A stretch of DNA of 64,000 bases, from contig NZ_JACHHY010000013.1 in the NCBI RefSeq assembly GCF_014202905.1, forward strand, positions 62,001 to 126,000, read 5' to 3'. Of this stretch, positions 45,881 to 57,546 are shown in pieces. This stretch comes from Chitinivorax tropicus (GTDB taxonomy: Bacteria; Pseudomonadota; Gammaproteobacteria; Burkholderiales; SCOH01). Position 1 is the stretch's first letter, and each line of letters starts with the position of its first letter. The notes below the pieces were generated by a model that saw nothing but the letters and a program-made list of their open reading frames with translations, was not told the origin of the DNA and made no database searches. Both the position numbers and the translations under genes were made by a program.

Positions 45881-46620
45881 CAGGGACGCAGATCGTCAGC
45901 GAGGTTCTGGGCTTCGGTGAAGTCGAGCGTGCCCTCGTAGATGGCGCGACCGGTGATGGCACCCATGATGCCCTCGTCCTCGACATCGCATAGGCGTCTG
46001 ACGTCTTCCAGGTCGGTGATGCCGCCGCTGGCGATGACTGGTACGTGCAGGTGCTGCGCCAGTTTGACCGTGGCCTCGATATTGACGCCGTTGAGCATGC
46101 CATCACGACCGATATCGGTGTAGATGACGGCTTCCACGCCATAGTCCTCAAAGCGTTTGGCCAGATCGACCACATCGTGGCCCGTGATCTTCGACCAGCC
46201 ATCCACCGCGACTTTACCCTCTTTGGCGTCCAGGCCCACGATGACATGGCCCGGGAACGCATCGCAGGCTTCGTGCAGGAAGCCCGGGCGCTTGACGGCA
46301 GCCGTGCCGATGATGACGTAGGACAAGCCCAGGTCGAGATATTGTTCGATGGTTTCGAGATCCCGTATGCCACCACCAAGTTGAACCGGGATTTCATGGT
46401 TGATGACGGACAGGATTTCCTTGATTGCATCCAGGTTTTTGGGCTTGCCGGCAAATGCGCCGTTCAGGTCAACCAGGTGCAGTCGTCGTGCGCCTTGCGC
46501 CAGCCAGTGTTCGGCCATGGCTGCCGGGTTCTCGGAGAATACCGTGGCATCCTCCATTTCGCCTTGACGCAGGCGTACACATTGTCCGTCTTTGAGGTCG
46601 ATTGCAGGGATGAGCAACAT
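45880..46620 (-). CDS. hisA: ProFAR isomerase
   Basis: 246 aa beta/alpha-barrel that isomerises ProFAR to PRFAR, fourth step of histidine synthesis. It opens [16 protein letters not shown] with the catalytic Asp, and the second Asp is in [12 protein letters not shown]. The glycine-rich phosphate loops ([16 protein letters not shown]) are intact. It follows hisH by 41 nt. Confidence 0.97.
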   Translation of the reverse strand: MLLIPAIDLKDGQCVRLRQGEMEDATVFSENPAAMAEHWLAQGARRLHLVDLNGAFAGKPKNLDAIKEILSVINHEIPVQLGGGIRDLETIEQYLDLGLSYVIIGTAAVKRPGFLHEACDAFPGHVIVGLDAKEGKVAVDGWSKITGHDVVDLAKRFEDYGVEAVIYTDIGRDGMLNGVNIEATVKLAQHLHVPVIASGGITDLEDVRRLCDVEDEGIMGAITGRAIYEGTLDFTEAQNLADDLRP

Positions 46621-46661
46621 GATGAAAAGTGCGGTTCAGTAAAGGGTTGATGAATCGGGCA

Positions 46662-47309
46662 TCAGGCTTGGCCATTCCATGCAACAAAGTTGCTGAGCAG
46701 GCGCAGCCCCGCCGAGTGGCTTTTTTCGGGGTGGAATTGGGTGGCAAACAGATTGTTGCGGCCCACTGCACAGGTGAAACGGTTGGGGTAGGTGCTTTCG
46801 CCAGTGGTCAGCGCGGTATCGGGTGTGGTGACAAAATAGCTGTGTACGAAATAGAAGCGGGCACCATCTTCGATTCCATGCCAGAGTGGGTGCGGGCGGC
46901 TGTGCCACACCTCGCTCCAGCCCATGTGGGGGACTTTCAGCCGTTGCCCTTGTGCATCGACCATTTGATCGGAAGGGAAGCGTTTGACTTGCCCTGGCAG
47001 AATACCCAGGCCAGGGGTGTCAAATTCTTCGCTGTGCTCGAACAACATCTGCTCGCCAATGCAGATGCCCAGAAAAGGACGGTCGGTTGCTGTTGTGTGA
47101 ACCGCATCGCGTAAGCCGCGCGTCGTCAGTTCCGCCATGCAATCGCGCATGGCCCCTTGCCCCGGAAACACCACCTTGTCCGCCTGTTCGATTTGTCGGG
47201 CATCACTGGTCAATAGTACCCGGGAGTCGGGTGCTACGTGTTCCAGCGCCTTGGTGACTGAACGCAAATTGCCCATGCCGTAATCAATGACTGCGATTGT
47301 CTGTTTCAT
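46662..47309 (-). CDS. hisH: Imidazole glycerol phosphate synthase, glutaminase subunit
   Basis: 215 aa class I amidotransferase supplying ammonia to HisF. The nucleophile Cys is in LGICIGEQMLF (the family more often reads GICLGMQ); the His-Glu pair is in ATQFHPEKS. It opens with the usual VIDYGMGNLRSV. It is complete and lies 21 nt after hisB. Confidence 0.96.
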   Translation of the reverse strand: MKQTIAVIDYGMGNLRSVTKALEHVAPDSRVLLTSDARQIEQADKVVFPGQGAMRDCMAELTTRGLRDAVHTTATDRPFLGICIGEQMLFEHSEEFDTPGLGILPGQVKRFPSDQMVDAQGQRLKVPHMGWSEVWHSRPHPLWHGIEDGARFYFVHSYFVTTPDTALTTGESTYPNRFTCAVGRNNLFATQFHPEKSHSAGLRLLSNFVAWNGQA

Positions 47310-47330
47310 CTTGTTATGGGTGTTATAGAC

Positions 47331-47945
47331 CTAGAGAGTGCCTTTTGTCGATGGCGTGATGCCTGCCATCCGCGGATCAGGCTCCACCGCCATGCGCAAG
47401 GCACGGCCAAACGCCTTGAAGACGGTTTCTGCTTGATGGTGGGCGTTGTGGCCGCGCAGATTGTCGATATGGAGCGTGACACCTGCGTGATTGACAAAGC
47501 CCTGGAAGAACTCGTGAAACAGGTCAACGTCGAATTGGCCGATCATGGCGCGGGTGAATTCGACATGGAATGACAAGCCGGGGCGCCCCGACAGATCGAC
47601 CACCACCCGCGATAATGCCTCGTCGAGCGGCACATAGGCATGCCCATAGCGGCGTACGCCTTTTTTATCACCCAGCGCTTTGGCAAAGGCTTGCCCCAGG
47701 GTGATGCCGATGTCCTCCGCTGTGTGGTGGCCATCGATATGTAAGTCACCATGGGCGACGATATCGAGATCGATCAAGCCATGACGGGCGATCTGATCCA
47801 TCATGTGATCAAGAAAGGGCAACCCCGTCTCGAAGCGGGACTGGCCTGAGCCATCCAGATTCAATCTGACGGTGATCTGGGTTTCCAGGGTGTTGCGGGT
47901 GATAGCGGCTTCGCGCATTGCAGTCATCGACATGATTTCAGGCAT
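47331..47945 (-). CDS. hisB: Imidazoleglycerol-phosphate dehydratase
   Basis: 204 aa, dehydratase only, with no phosphatase domain. Manganese-ligand clusters are visible: [24 protein letters not shown] and [18 protein letters not shown] 47945 overlaps hisC by 8 nt; ATG 47933 and 47927 are alternatives that cannot be separated by ribosome sites. A separate histidinol-phosphate phosphatase must exist elsewhere. Confidence 0.96.
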   Translation of the reverse strand: MPEIMSMTAMREAAITRNTLETQITVRLNLDGSGQSRFETGLPFLDHMMDQIARHGLIDLDIVAHGDLHIDGHHTAEDIGITLGQAFAKALGDKKGVRRYGHAYVPLDEALSRVVVDLSGRPGLSFHVEFTRAMIGQFDVDLFHEFFQGFVNHAGVTLHIDNLRGHNAHHQAETVFKAFGRALRMAVEPDPRMAGITPSTKGTL

Positions 47946-49017
47946 CCATTGCCATTAAAGCGGATTTAAGTGCATCAAACAACAATTGATTTTCTTCGGA
48001 TGTACCGACGGTCAGCCGCAGACAGTTCTGTAACAGTGGGTGGGCACCGTGCAGGTTCTTGACCAGGATACCCGCTACCTTCAATGCGGCGTGGACGGCA
48101 GGGGCGTCAGGTACGCGCACCAGAATGAAATTGGCGTCGGACGGGTACTGGGTCAGAGTGGGCAGGGTAGCCAGCCGCTCGACCTGTTGCATCCGTGCCT
48201 GCTTGATCTGTTCGGTCTGTTCACGGAGGACATCGATCTGATCCAGCAAGGTTTCCACTGCATATTGTGTCAGTACGTTGACATTGTAAGGCGGGCGTAG
48301 CTTTTCGAATTCATTGATCCAGGCTGGCGCGCCCACCATGAACCCCAGGCGCAGTCCGGCCATCCCTATTTTTGAGAGGGTGCGCAGAATCAGCAGATTG
48401 GGGAATTCGGTGACTTTGGGTAGAAAGCTATCGCGCGCGAATGCCTCATAGGCCTCATCGACCACCACCAAGCCCTTGGCCGCACGGATGATGCGGGTGA
48501 TATGTTCGGCAGGGAAGTGGTTGCCGGTTGGGTTGTTGGGGTAGGCGATGAAGATCAGTGCGGGTTGTTCACGCTCGATGGTGGCCAGGGTGGCTTCGAT
48601 ATCAAGTGTGAAATCTTCGCGCAAGGGTACCCCTACATACTGCATCTGGCAGAAGGTGGCGATCATTCGATACATCACGAAGCTGGGTTCCAGGCTCATC
48701 AGCTTGGCGCCGGGCCTGGCGAGGCCCATGGCCAGGATCTGGATCAGTTCGTCAGAGCCATTCCCCAGCATCACCGCAGCTTGCTCTGGCAGGTTGTAGA
48801 TACGCCGCAATCGGCCTTTCAGCTCACCATAGCCAGCATCAGGGTAGCGGTTGATGGCGATGTCACCCAGTCCTTGTCCAAGCTGTTGCCGCAATGCGGT
48901 CGGCAGGCGGTATGGGTTTTCCATGGCATCCAGCTTGACCATTTTGCTGGCCGGCGGGACATGATAGGCCGACATGGCCAGGATTTCTGGTCGGATCAGT
49001 TGTTCAGGTGTCGTCAT
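47938..49017 (-). CDS. hisC: Histidinol-phosphate aminotransferase
   Basis: 359 aa PLP enzyme, fold type I. The PLP lysine is in [16 protein letters not shown]; the substrate/cofactor motifs [17 protein letters not shown] and YPNNPTGN are present. It lies 50 nt after hisD and overlaps hisB. Confidence 0.97.
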   Translation of the reverse strand: MTTPEQLIRPEILAMSAYHVPPASKMVKLDAMENPYRLPTALRQQLGQGLGDIAINRYPDAGYGELKGRLRRIYNLPEQAAVMLGNGSDELIQILAMGLARPGAKLMSLEPSFVMYRMIATFCQMQYVGVPLREDFTLDIEATLATIEREQPALIFIAYPNNPTGNHFPAEHITRIIRAAKGLVVVDEAYEAFARDSFLPKVTEFPNLLILRTLSKIGMAGLRLGFMVGAPAWINEFEKLRPPYNVNVLTQYAVETLLDQIDVLREQTEQIKQARMQQVERLATLPTLTQYPSDANFILVRVPDAPAVHAALKVAGILVKNLHGAHPLLQNCLRLTVGTSEENQLLFDALKSALMAMDA

Positions 49018-49066
49018 GGCAATCTTCAGTCGAGTGATGTAGGCAGCTGGCGGCGTGCCGTCGCGT

Positions 49067-50371
49067 TCAATTGGTTTTCAACCGTAGCTCGGCGGCACGG
49101 GCATGTCCTTGTAGCCCTTCGCCGTGGGCCAGCACTGAGGCGACCCGCCCCAATGTGTCCGCACCCTCTGCCGATACCATGATCAGGCTGGAACGTTTCT
49201 GGAAATCATAGACACCCAATGGGCTGGCAAAGCGGGCCGTGCGGGAGGTCGGTAGCACATGATTGGGGCCAGCACAGTAATCGCCCAGCGATTCTGAGGT
49301 GTAACGTCCCATGAAAATGGCGCCCGCATGCCGGATCTTGGCTGCCATGGCCGGGGCGTCGGCCACGGACAATTCCAGATGCTCAGGGGCGATCCAGTTG
49401 GCAATGTCGCAGGCTTCATCCAGGCTGGCGACCTGAATCAGCGCCCCCCGCCCTGCCAATGAGGCGCGGATGATGTCCGCGCGGGGCATGGTTGGTAGCA
49501 GGCGTTCGATGCTGGCGCTGACTTGTTCGATGAAGTCGCCATCCGGGCTCAATAGAATGGCCTGGGCGATTTCGTCGTGCTCTGCTTGGCTGAACAGATC
49601 CATGGCAATCCAGTCTGGATTAGTCCGGCCATCACAGATGACCAGAATCTCGGATGGGCCTGCGACCATGTCGATGCCGACCACCCCGAACACATGCCGT
49701 TTGGCGGCGGCGACATAGGCATTGCCTGGGCCGACGATCTTGTCCACTTGCGGAATGCTGGCTGTGCCATAGGCCAGCGCGGCTACGGCCTGGGCGCCGC
49801 CAATGGTCAGTACGCGATGTACGCCAGCCAGGTAGGCCGCAGCGAGCACCAGCTGTTGCTCATCCCCTGCGCGGGCTGGTGAAACCATGATGATTTCACC
49901 CACTCCGGCAACCTGGGCCGGCATGGCATTCATCAGCACCGAGGAGGGATAGGCAGCCTTGCCGCCCGGCACATAGATGCCGACCCGATCCAGCGCAGTG
50001 ATCTGTTGACCCAATACCGTGCCGTCAGCTTCCTGGTACTGCCAGGAGGATTGTTTCTGATGCTCGTGATAGCGGCGCACTCGTTCAGCAGCCAGGGTCA
50101 ACGCCTGACGCGCCCGCTCCGGAAGCTGTTCATAAGCCGCTTGCAGCGCAGCATGGGGGATTTCCAGTGCGGCCATCGATGAGGCATCGATGCGATCGAA
50201 GCGGCGGGTGTATTCCAATACAGCCTCGTCGCCACGTTGTTTGACATCAGCCAGAATGGCCTGGACGGCAGCATCGACCTTTGGGTCCTGAGCGGATTCA
50301 AAGGCCAGAAGCTGGCTTAATTCGGCGCGAAAGCCGGGACTGCGGGAATCGAGACGGCGAAGGGTGGCCAT
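49067..50371 (-). CDS. hisD: Histidinol dehydrogenase
   Basis: 434 aa Zn enzyme catalysing the last two oxidations to histidine. Family signatures are [38 protein letters not shown] (NAD and substrate region), the general-base pair in APEHLEL and [12 protein letters not shown] 50371 ([14 protein letters not shown]) has AGGA 9 nt upstream; a TTG at 50395 is the longer option. It is 113 nt after hisG. Confidence 0.97.
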   Translation of the reverse strand: MATLRRLDSRSPGFRAELSQLLAFESAQDPKVDAAVQAILADVKQRGDEAVLEYTRRFDRIDASSMAALEIPHAALQAAYEQLPERARQALTLAAERVRRYHEHQKQSSWQYQEADGTVLGQQITALDRVGIYVPGGKAAYPSSVLMNAMPAQVAGVGEIIMVSPARAGDEQQLVLAAAYLAGVHRVLTIGGAQAVAALAYGTASIPQVDKIVGPGNAYVAAAKRHVFGVVGIDMVAGPSEILVICDGRTNPDWIAMDLFSQAEHDEIAQAILLSPDGDFIEQVSASIERLLPTMPRADIIRASLAGRGALIQVASLDEACDIANWIAPEHLELSVADAPAMAAKIRHAGAIFMGRYTSESLGDYCAGPNHVLPTSRTARFASPLGVYDFQKRSSLIMVSAEGADTLGRVASVLAHGEGLQGHARAAELRLKTN

Positions 50372-50484
50372 GGTGTTCGGTCCTGTGCGAAGCAATATTA
50401 TATCGTTCGCGCGGCATTTTTGTTTGGAAAATTGCCGTTTGGCGGTCCCGAACAGGGCCGCGCATGCCTGCTCAAGACCAGTGC

Positions 50485-51138
50485 TCAGTGGTCGTGATGA
50501 TGCATGGCGTGTTTGAATGCATCAAATATGGGAGCCAGTTTGCCGCGTTTCAGTTTGTAGGCTGCTTGATTGACTACCAGGCGAGAGCTGACATCAAGAA
50601 TATGCTCGACCGCGACCAGGTTGTTGGCTTTCAAGGTGCCACCTGTGCTCACCAGGTCAACGATGACATCGGACAGGCCGACCAGTGGCGCCAGCTCCAT
50701 GGAGCCATACAGCTTGATCAGGTCAATGTGTACGCCCTTGGCGGCAAAGTGTTTGCGGGCGGAGTCCACGTACTTGGTGGCCACCCGCAGCCGCGCGCCA
50801 CGCGCAACAGCGGAGGTGTAGTCGAATCCGGCGCGGGTGGCGACCATCAGCCGACACTGGGCGATTTCCAGATCCAGGGGCTGATAGAGATTGTTGCCGC
50901 CATGCTCCAGCAGCACGTCCTTGCCCGCCACGCCGAGATCTGCCGCGCCATGTTCCACATACGTCGGCACATCGGTTGCACGGACGATGATCAATCGCAC
51001 GTCGTCACGATTGGTGCCGATGATCAGTTTCCGGGAGGTTTCCGGGTTTTCCGCTGGGACGATGCCTGCTGCTTCCAGCAAAGGGAGTGTCTCGTCAAAA
51101 ATGCGGCCTTTTGATAAGGCAATGGTGATCGTGCTCAC
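50485..51138 (-). CDS. hisG: ATP phosphoribosyltransferase, short form
   Basis: 217 aa, first step of histidine synthesis. It opens [21 protein letters not shown]; the PRPP loop is [18 protein letters not shown]. It is the short form, lacking the C-terminal regulatory ACT-like domain, which normally needs HisZ; hisZ is not in this window. It starts with GTG 51138 with no clear ribosome site. The 236 nt up to murA contain no gene. Confidence 0.95.
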   Translation of the reverse strand: MSTITIALSKGRIFDETLPLLEAAGIVPAENPETSRKLIIGTNRDDVRLIIVRATDVPTYVEHGAADLGVAGKDVLLEHGGNNLYQPLDLEIAQCRLMVATRAGFDYTSAVARGARLRVATKYVDSARKHFAAKGVHIDLIKLYGSMELAPLVGLSDVIVDLVSTGGTLKANNLVAVEHILDVSSRLVVNQAAYKLKRGKLAPIFDAFKHAMHHHDH

Positions 51139-51374
51139 GAAATTGGGCTTGTTGGAAAGATTCCACCCGATTGTATCCGATTTTGTTAAAAATGTTGCGT
51201 TGCATTGGCAGAAAACACGCCATGCTGCTTTCTTGGTGGTGAAGGCCGGTCGGGCCGAGTGCGTGTGCTTTCAGAAAAAGCCTTTTATTTCCTGGGTATG
51301 TGCTTACATCTGAAAGTATGCGGAAGGCGCCACCTGTATGGATGGCGTCTGACGGGCGGTGGTCGTGGTGTCTG

Positions 51375-52875
<1,501 letters not shown>

Positions 52876-52933
52876 GGTGGTTGTCGCATCCAGTAAGGTT
52901 GATTGAGCAAGGGGTAGCCGATCGGCTGCAAGC

Positions 52934-53689
52934 TCAATGTCGGAGTTTGTAACCGGTTTTCAATAGGTGCAAGGTGAACAATGTCAGCCCTGACGTGCAG
53001 CTGGCGATGATCAGCAGGCTGTGCCAGGGGTTGATGTCCGATGCACCGAGAAAACCGAAACGGAATCCGTCGATCATGTAGAAGAACGGGTTGAAATGCG
53101 AAATGTCCTGCCAGACAGGGGGCAGGGAGTGAATCGAATAGAATACGCCCGCCAGGAAGGTGAGCGGCATGATCAGAAAATTCTGGAACCCGGCGAGCTG
53201 GTCGAATTTCTCAGCCCAGATGCCAGCAATCAAGCCCAGGGTGGCCAGCATGGCGCACCCGAGCAATGAGAACACCAAGGCCCAGATCGGGTGCGGCAGG
53301 GTGGGCGGGATGAACAACCAGGTCACTGCGAACACGCCCAGGCCGACCGCCAAGCCGCGAACAACCGAGGCGATGACATAGGCGCCGAAGAATTCGAGGT
53401 GGGTCAGCGGCGGCAGCAAGATGAAGACGATATTGCCTGTGATCTTGGATTGGATCAGGCTGGATGAGCTGTTGGCAAAGGCGTTTTGCAACATCGACAT
53501 CATCACCAGTCCAGGGATCAGGAAGTGCACATATTGGATGTCCTGATACACCTTGACGTGGCTGCCAATGGCATGGGAGAAGATCAGCAGGTAGAGCAGT
53601 GCAGTGACAACCGGGGCCAGGATGGTCTGCAGGCTGACCTTCCAGAAACGGAGCACTTCTTTGTAAAGCAGGGTCGAGAAGCCAGTCAT
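52934..53689 (-). CDS. ABC-2 family exporter permease (YadH-like)
   Basis: 251 aa with six hydrophobic segments. The region NSSSSLIQSKITGNIVFILLPPLTHLEFFGAY and the late FLAGVFYSIHSLPPVWQDISHFNPFFYMIDGFR are typical of ABC-2 permeases such as YadH/NodJ. ATG 53689 is chosen over 53731 because sequence upstream overlaps the ATPase gene. It pairs with the ATPase 10 nt upstream; the substrate is unknown. Confidence 0.9.
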   Translation of the reverse strand: MTGFSTLLYKEVLRFWKVSLQTILAPVVTALLYLLIFSHAIGSHVKVYQDIQYVHFLIPGLVMMSMLQNAFANSSSSLIQSKITGNIVFILLPPLTHLEFFGAYVIASVVRGLAVGLGVFAVTWLFIPPTLPHPIWALVFSLLGCAMLATLGLIAGIWAEKFDQLAGFQNFLIMPLTFLAGVFYSIHSLPPVWQDISHFNPFFYMIDGFRFGFLGASDINPWHSLLIIASCTSGLTLFTLHLLKTGYKLRH

Positions 53690-53699
53690 GTCGGGGCGA

Positions 53700-54599
53700 T
53701 CAAGGTTGGTGCATGAATTGGACGAATACATCTTCCAGATTGGGCTGTTCGAGCGCCAGGTCTTTGACGCTCACCCCGGCCTCTCGCAAGGTCTGCAGCA
53801 CGGCTTCGAGCTGGTCGAGTGCAGGGAGCCTCAGTCGGTGGTAGCCGTCCTCCTGGCTGATCAGCATGGGGTGCAAGCTGGTGGGCAGCATGTCGGGCAT
53901 CAGTTTGATGCGTAGCTGAGGTGTGGCTTGGCGATTCAGGAAATTGGCCTTGTCATCCAGCGCGATGACGCGCCCTTGCTTGAGCATGGCGATACGATTG
54001 CACAGCGTTTCGGCTTCTTCCAGGTAATGGGTGGTCAATACGATGGTGTGTCCTGCCTGGTTGAGCTGCTTGATGAATTCCCACAGGCTTTGCCGCAATT
54101 CGACATCGACACCAGCCGTTGGCTCATCCAACACGATCACCGGGGGTTTGTGCACCAGCGCCTGCGCGACCAGTACGCGTCGCTTCATGCCGCCAGACAG
54201 GGCTCGCATGTTGACGTCTGCCTTGTTCATCAAGTCCAGATTGGTCATGACTTCGTCGATCCAGTCATCGTTGTGCTTCAAGCCAAAGTAACCTGACTGG
54301 ATGCGCAAGGTTTCGCGCACGGTAAAAAACGGATCAAACACCAGCTCTTGCGGCACGATGCCCAGCTTGCGTCGCGCGTTGCGGTAATCGCTCACCACAT
54401 TGTGGCCCATGACTTCGACCACGCCACTGTCGGCACGGGTCAGCCCGGCCAGGATGGTGATCAGTGTGGTCTTGCCAGCACCGTTGGGGCCGAGCAGCGC
54501 AAAGAATTCACCTGGAAGGATATCCAGGCTGACTTGGTCGAGCGCTTGCAAGGATTTGAAGCGCTTGCTGATCTGGTGGATGCGGATGGCGGCCTTCAT
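53700..54599 (-). CDS. ABC-2 exporter ATP-binding protein (YadG-like)
   Basis: 299 aa. Walker A is GPNGAGKTT, the signature is LSGGMKRRV, Walker B is VIVLDEPTAGVD, and the H-loop is TTHYLEEAE. The C-terminal extension (residues ~225-299) resembles YadG/NodI-type exporters. ATG 54599 is chosen since the fold begins at MKAAIRIHQISKRF; longer starts at 54629 or 54698 lack support. It heads the block leading into ibaG-murA-his. Confidence 0.92.
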   Translation of the reverse strand: MKAAIRIHQISKRFKSLQALDQVSLDILPGEFFALLGPNGAGKTTLITILAGLTRADSGVVEVMGHNVVSDYRNARRKLGIVPQELVFDPFFTVRETLRIQSGYFGLKHNDDWIDEVMTNLDLMNKADVNMRALSGGMKRRVLVAQALVHKPPVIVLDEPTAGVDVELRQSLWEFIKQLNQAGHTIVLTTHYLEEAETLCNRIAMLKQGRVIALDDKANFLNRQATPQLRIKLMPDMLPTSLHPMLISQEDGYHRLRLPALDQLEAVLQTLREAGVSVKDLALEQPNLEDVFVQFMHQP

Positions 54600-54696
54600 C
54601 GGCGGAGGCTTGCAATGAAAGCGCTCCATTCTACACGAGCGATCTGGAGTTGGGGTGGGGCTGGCGGAGTCGATCTGTTGGTCGATGCCATCCGCC

Positions 54697-54724
54697 AAAA
54701 AACAAGCCGCCCGATGAGCGGCCT
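54697..54724 (-). terminator. Terminator of the autotransporter esterase gene
   Basis: On the minus strand, AGGCCGC, a 7-nt loop, GCGGCTT, then GTTTTTT. It lies 32 nt past the stop codon. Confidence 0.85.
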
Positions 54725-54755
54725 GTCGGTCATGTTGAAGGTGCTTGGTGGGCTG

Positions 54756-56936
54756 TCAGAAACGGGTCAGCAGGCTGAGGCCGGCGCTGCGTTCCTTGCT
54801 GTCACGCATGCCGATCACCTGTTGGTAATTCAGCCCGACCGTGGTGGCCCTGCCGATATCGACATTGACGCCCGCGCCAACCGTGCCGTAGCTGTCATCC
54901 TGGCGGGCAATCTGGACATCGAATCCACCCGGCATGTTGACCAGGCCGACCGTCAGCTTGCGATCACCGCCCTTGAATTCATGCTTGCCGGCCAGATCCA
55001 GATAGGGACGGATCTGGCCGAAGCCAGCCGCGAAATTGCCTTCGACGGCCAAGCCCAGGCTGCCGACGACCGATTTGACCTTTTGGCTGCTGAATGTCAT
55101 GGCTGTTGAGCGTCCGCTACCTTCCTGATAGGCGGCAATGTCGATGTTCTGATAGGCCAGCCCTGCTTTGGGGATGAGCTTGATCGGCCCCATCGGCATT
55201 CTGTAACCCAGGCCCAGCTTCAGTTGGGTGCGATCCGCCTTGGCATTGCCATTTTCGATGCGGGTGGCCGCGCCCAGCTTGATGGCGCGTTCGATCTTGT
55301 CGAAATTGGTATTGCCGATGCTGCCCAGCCAATTGACATACCAGTTGTCCAGATCCGCTTGCCCGAACACGCTCAATGTCGTCTCGCGGCTTTGCACCCG
55401 GCCACTGCCGCTCAGCTGGCCTGCCTGCTCATTGCGCGAGACAGCAAAGCCGATGTTGACGTTGTCGGTGGCGAGCACATCAAACCCAACTGTGGCGCTG
55501 AGCTTGTCCTTGCCGTCGAAGCGCGGTTGGGTGTCACGCGCTGAGCGATCCATGCGGGTGCTGCCTGCATCGACGAACACCCGATAACCACCGGTGCTCT
55601 GGCGCGTGCCAGCGAGTGACCGCAAGTGGTTGTCGATGACTGCTTCATGCGCTCGGCCTCCTGCCAGTTGCAGATCGACCAAAGGGGCGATGGCATTGCC
55701 TGCGTCCAGAATCGAGATCAGGTAATCTGCAATCAGCGCGTGCATTTGTGGTGTCGGGTGGCGGTCATCGGCAAACAGGTAGGTTTTGCTGCTGTCTACG
55801 CCTGGTGTATTGGCAGAGCATTGAATGGAGTTCACCAGCGTGTTCGGGCAGGCGGCGCCGGTCACATTGTCGATGCCATAGAGTTTGGAATCGGCCACCA
55901 CTTCATCAACCAGATGGAAGATATCCGCCGGGATGACATTGATGCCTTGTGTGATCATGCCCGCACTGACCGCCAGGTTGAAGCCCTCACTCAATTGTTT
56001 GCCACCAGCCGCCGCCCGGGCAAGGGCGGTGGCCACGGTGCCATCGGGCAGAGGTACGCCAGCGGCAGTGAAGGCAGCCTGGGCTGCGGCGGCAGCATTG
56101 TTGCGTGCGGTGGTGGGGTCATCACTGGCGCGATATTGCGCAAACATGGCATTGACCGCTGCCGTGCGAATGGCGTTGGTAGCGGTGCTGATGCCGGCAC
56201 TAATGGCGGCGCTACGGTTGGCGGCTGGAATGCTGCCAGCGGCGATGCCTGCATCGACCTGTGCGGTGACCGCATTGGTGATGCCCGTGGCCACTGCGCT
56301 GTTGGCCAGAATGCCATCGATGGCACCGAACGCGACACCGGGTACGTTCGCAAAGTTGGGTAGATTAGGCACGACAATGGTTTTGGCGCCAGCCTGACGT
56401 AGACGGGCGACCTGGGTGAGCAGGCTTGTCGCTGATGCCTGGATTTCTGCAGCGGCATCAGCAGGATTGCTCGCCGCCTTGGCCAATGCGACCGGGACAT
56501 CGTTGCCACCGGTGTACATAATATATAGTGCATTGGGATCGACGCCGTTGACATTGCGTGCCTTGAAGTCATCCAATGCATTGGTCACCTGGGTCGGCAG
56601 ATCATGGATGTTGCCGAATAGCCCATTACGATCGGATTCAATGGATCGCGCACCGCCTTGAGCGTAGTTGTTGCCTGTGCGGGGGGTGTTCGGATTGTCC
56701 CGATTGTTGGCAATCATCGATTTGCCATAATGTTCAGCCACCCGATCAACATAGACCAGCCCTGGATTGACGGTGAATCGCGCACCGGGGGCGACACCCG
56801 CCCCCCCGGCAAAGGCGCCGGTATCCGACAGGCTGTCGCCGAATACATACATTTGGCTGTAGCTGTCGGCCTGTGCCGCACCGCTGAAGCTGCTGGCCAC
56901 CGCGAGTGCTATGAGCGGTTTGACAAACTTTTTCAT
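54756..56936 (-). CDS. Autotransporter GDSL esterase/lipase (EstA-like)
   Basis: 726 aa. ATG 56936 has AGGAGA 6 nt upstream and opens a signal peptide ending AAQA-DSYSQ. The passenger is an SGNH hydrolase: Ser35 in VFGDSLSDTG, Asn in YTGGNDVP, and Asp/His in DDRHPTPQMH. The last ~270 residues are an autotransporter beta-barrel ending in the terminal phenylalanine LLTRF. Together these match EstA-type outer-membrane esterases. Between the Asn and His blocks lies an unusually alanine-rich stretch (about residues 200-300; for example NNAAAAAQAAFTAAG), making the passenger longer than in EstA as I recall it. It is divergent from the kinase gene. Confidence 0.9.
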   Translation of the reverse strand: MKKFVKPLIALAVASSFSGAAQADSYSQMYVFGDSLSDTGAFAGGAGVAPGARFTVNPGLVYVDRVAEHYGKSMIANNRDNPNTPRTGNNYAQGGARSIESDRNGLFGNIHDLPTQVTNALDDFKARNVNGVDPNALYIMYTGGNDVPVALAKAASNPADAAAEIQASATSLLTQVARLRQAGAKTIVVPNLPNFANVPGVAFGAIDGILANSAVATGITNAVTAQVDAGIAAGSIPAANRSAAISAGISTATNAIRTAAVNAMFAQYRASDDPTTARNNAAAAAQAAFTAAGVPLPDGTVATALARAAAGGKQLSEGFNLAVSAGMITQGINVIPADIFHLVDEVVADSKLYGIDNVTGAACPNTLVNSIQCSANTPGVDSSKTYLFADDRHPTPQMHALIADYLISILDAGNAIAPLVDLQLAGGRAHEAVIDNHLRSLAGTRQSTGGYRVFVDAGSTRMDRSARDTQPRFDGKDKLSATVGFDVLATDNVNIGFAVSRNEQAGQLSGSGRVQSRETTLSVFGQADLDNWYVNWLGSIGNTNFDKIERAIKLGAATRIENGNAKADRTQLKLGLGYRMPMGPIKLIPKAGLAYQNIDIAAYQEGSGRSTAMTFSSQKVKSVVGSLGLAVEGNFAAGFGQIRPYLDLAGKHEFKGGDRKLTVGLVNMPGGFDVQIARQDDSYGTVGAGVNVDIGRATTVGLNYQQVIGMRDSKERSAGLSLLTRF

Positions 56937-57546
56937 GATTTCTCCTGGTTTCTCAAGGCTATTGATATCTGGCAGTGATAATGCCGGACCTGGTCTGCTT
57001 GGTTGTGTTGATACAGTCTCATGGCCCTGCCGAGTGGCGTGTCGGAGCAGGGTCAAGCACCACAAGTTCCCTGCCGTGGGCCAAATCAGCGAAGCGCATG
57101 ATGAGTGACCGGGGTCAGTATCGATGTGGGTTTATGAATCCATGTCAACAGAACTAGTGTTTGCCGCTGATAGTGATAATTGACTGATGTGAGCGGATGT
57201 CAAGGTGAATTCCAGCAAGCAGACGACCTGCCCAGTGCTTCCGGCTGGAGCGGCCCATGCCTCTCCCTGCTGTGCCATGTCGATTCACCTTGCTGCTTCA
57301 ACGAATTGTAGGGGTGGTTTTCATTGTTGGCACGATTGATTGCGGCAATTGCATGCGACCAGGCACGATACGGTGTAATTACTCTAATCACAAGACTACA
57401 ACACGTTGTTCGGAGCAAAAACGCCGTCTGTGCCGGAACGCACCAGCCGTTACATAGCCATTCAGTGGAAATCGGATACACTAGATAAAGTATAGGGGCA
57501 CTTTCTAAAGCATGAGCACTGTAGCGCTTGTCGGGCGCATGACATA
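56937..57546 (+). other. Divergent intergenic region, esterase / kinase
   Basis: 610 bp without a supported gene. It should hold promoters for both flanking genes, but no convincing -35/-10 pair stood out. A TGGCACG...TTGC element at 57328-57343 resembles a sigma-54 site but is one base too long between GG and GC. Confidence 0.5.

Noticed and set aside
44468-45940. 490-codon plus-strand open frame
   Set aside because: It runs antisense through hisF and the methyltransferase, which both have full family signatures. The translated sequence is of mirror-frame composition with no domain.
57328-57343. Sigma-54-like element TGGCACG...TTGC upstream of the kinase
   Set aside because: GG and GC are 11 bp apart instead of the required 10.
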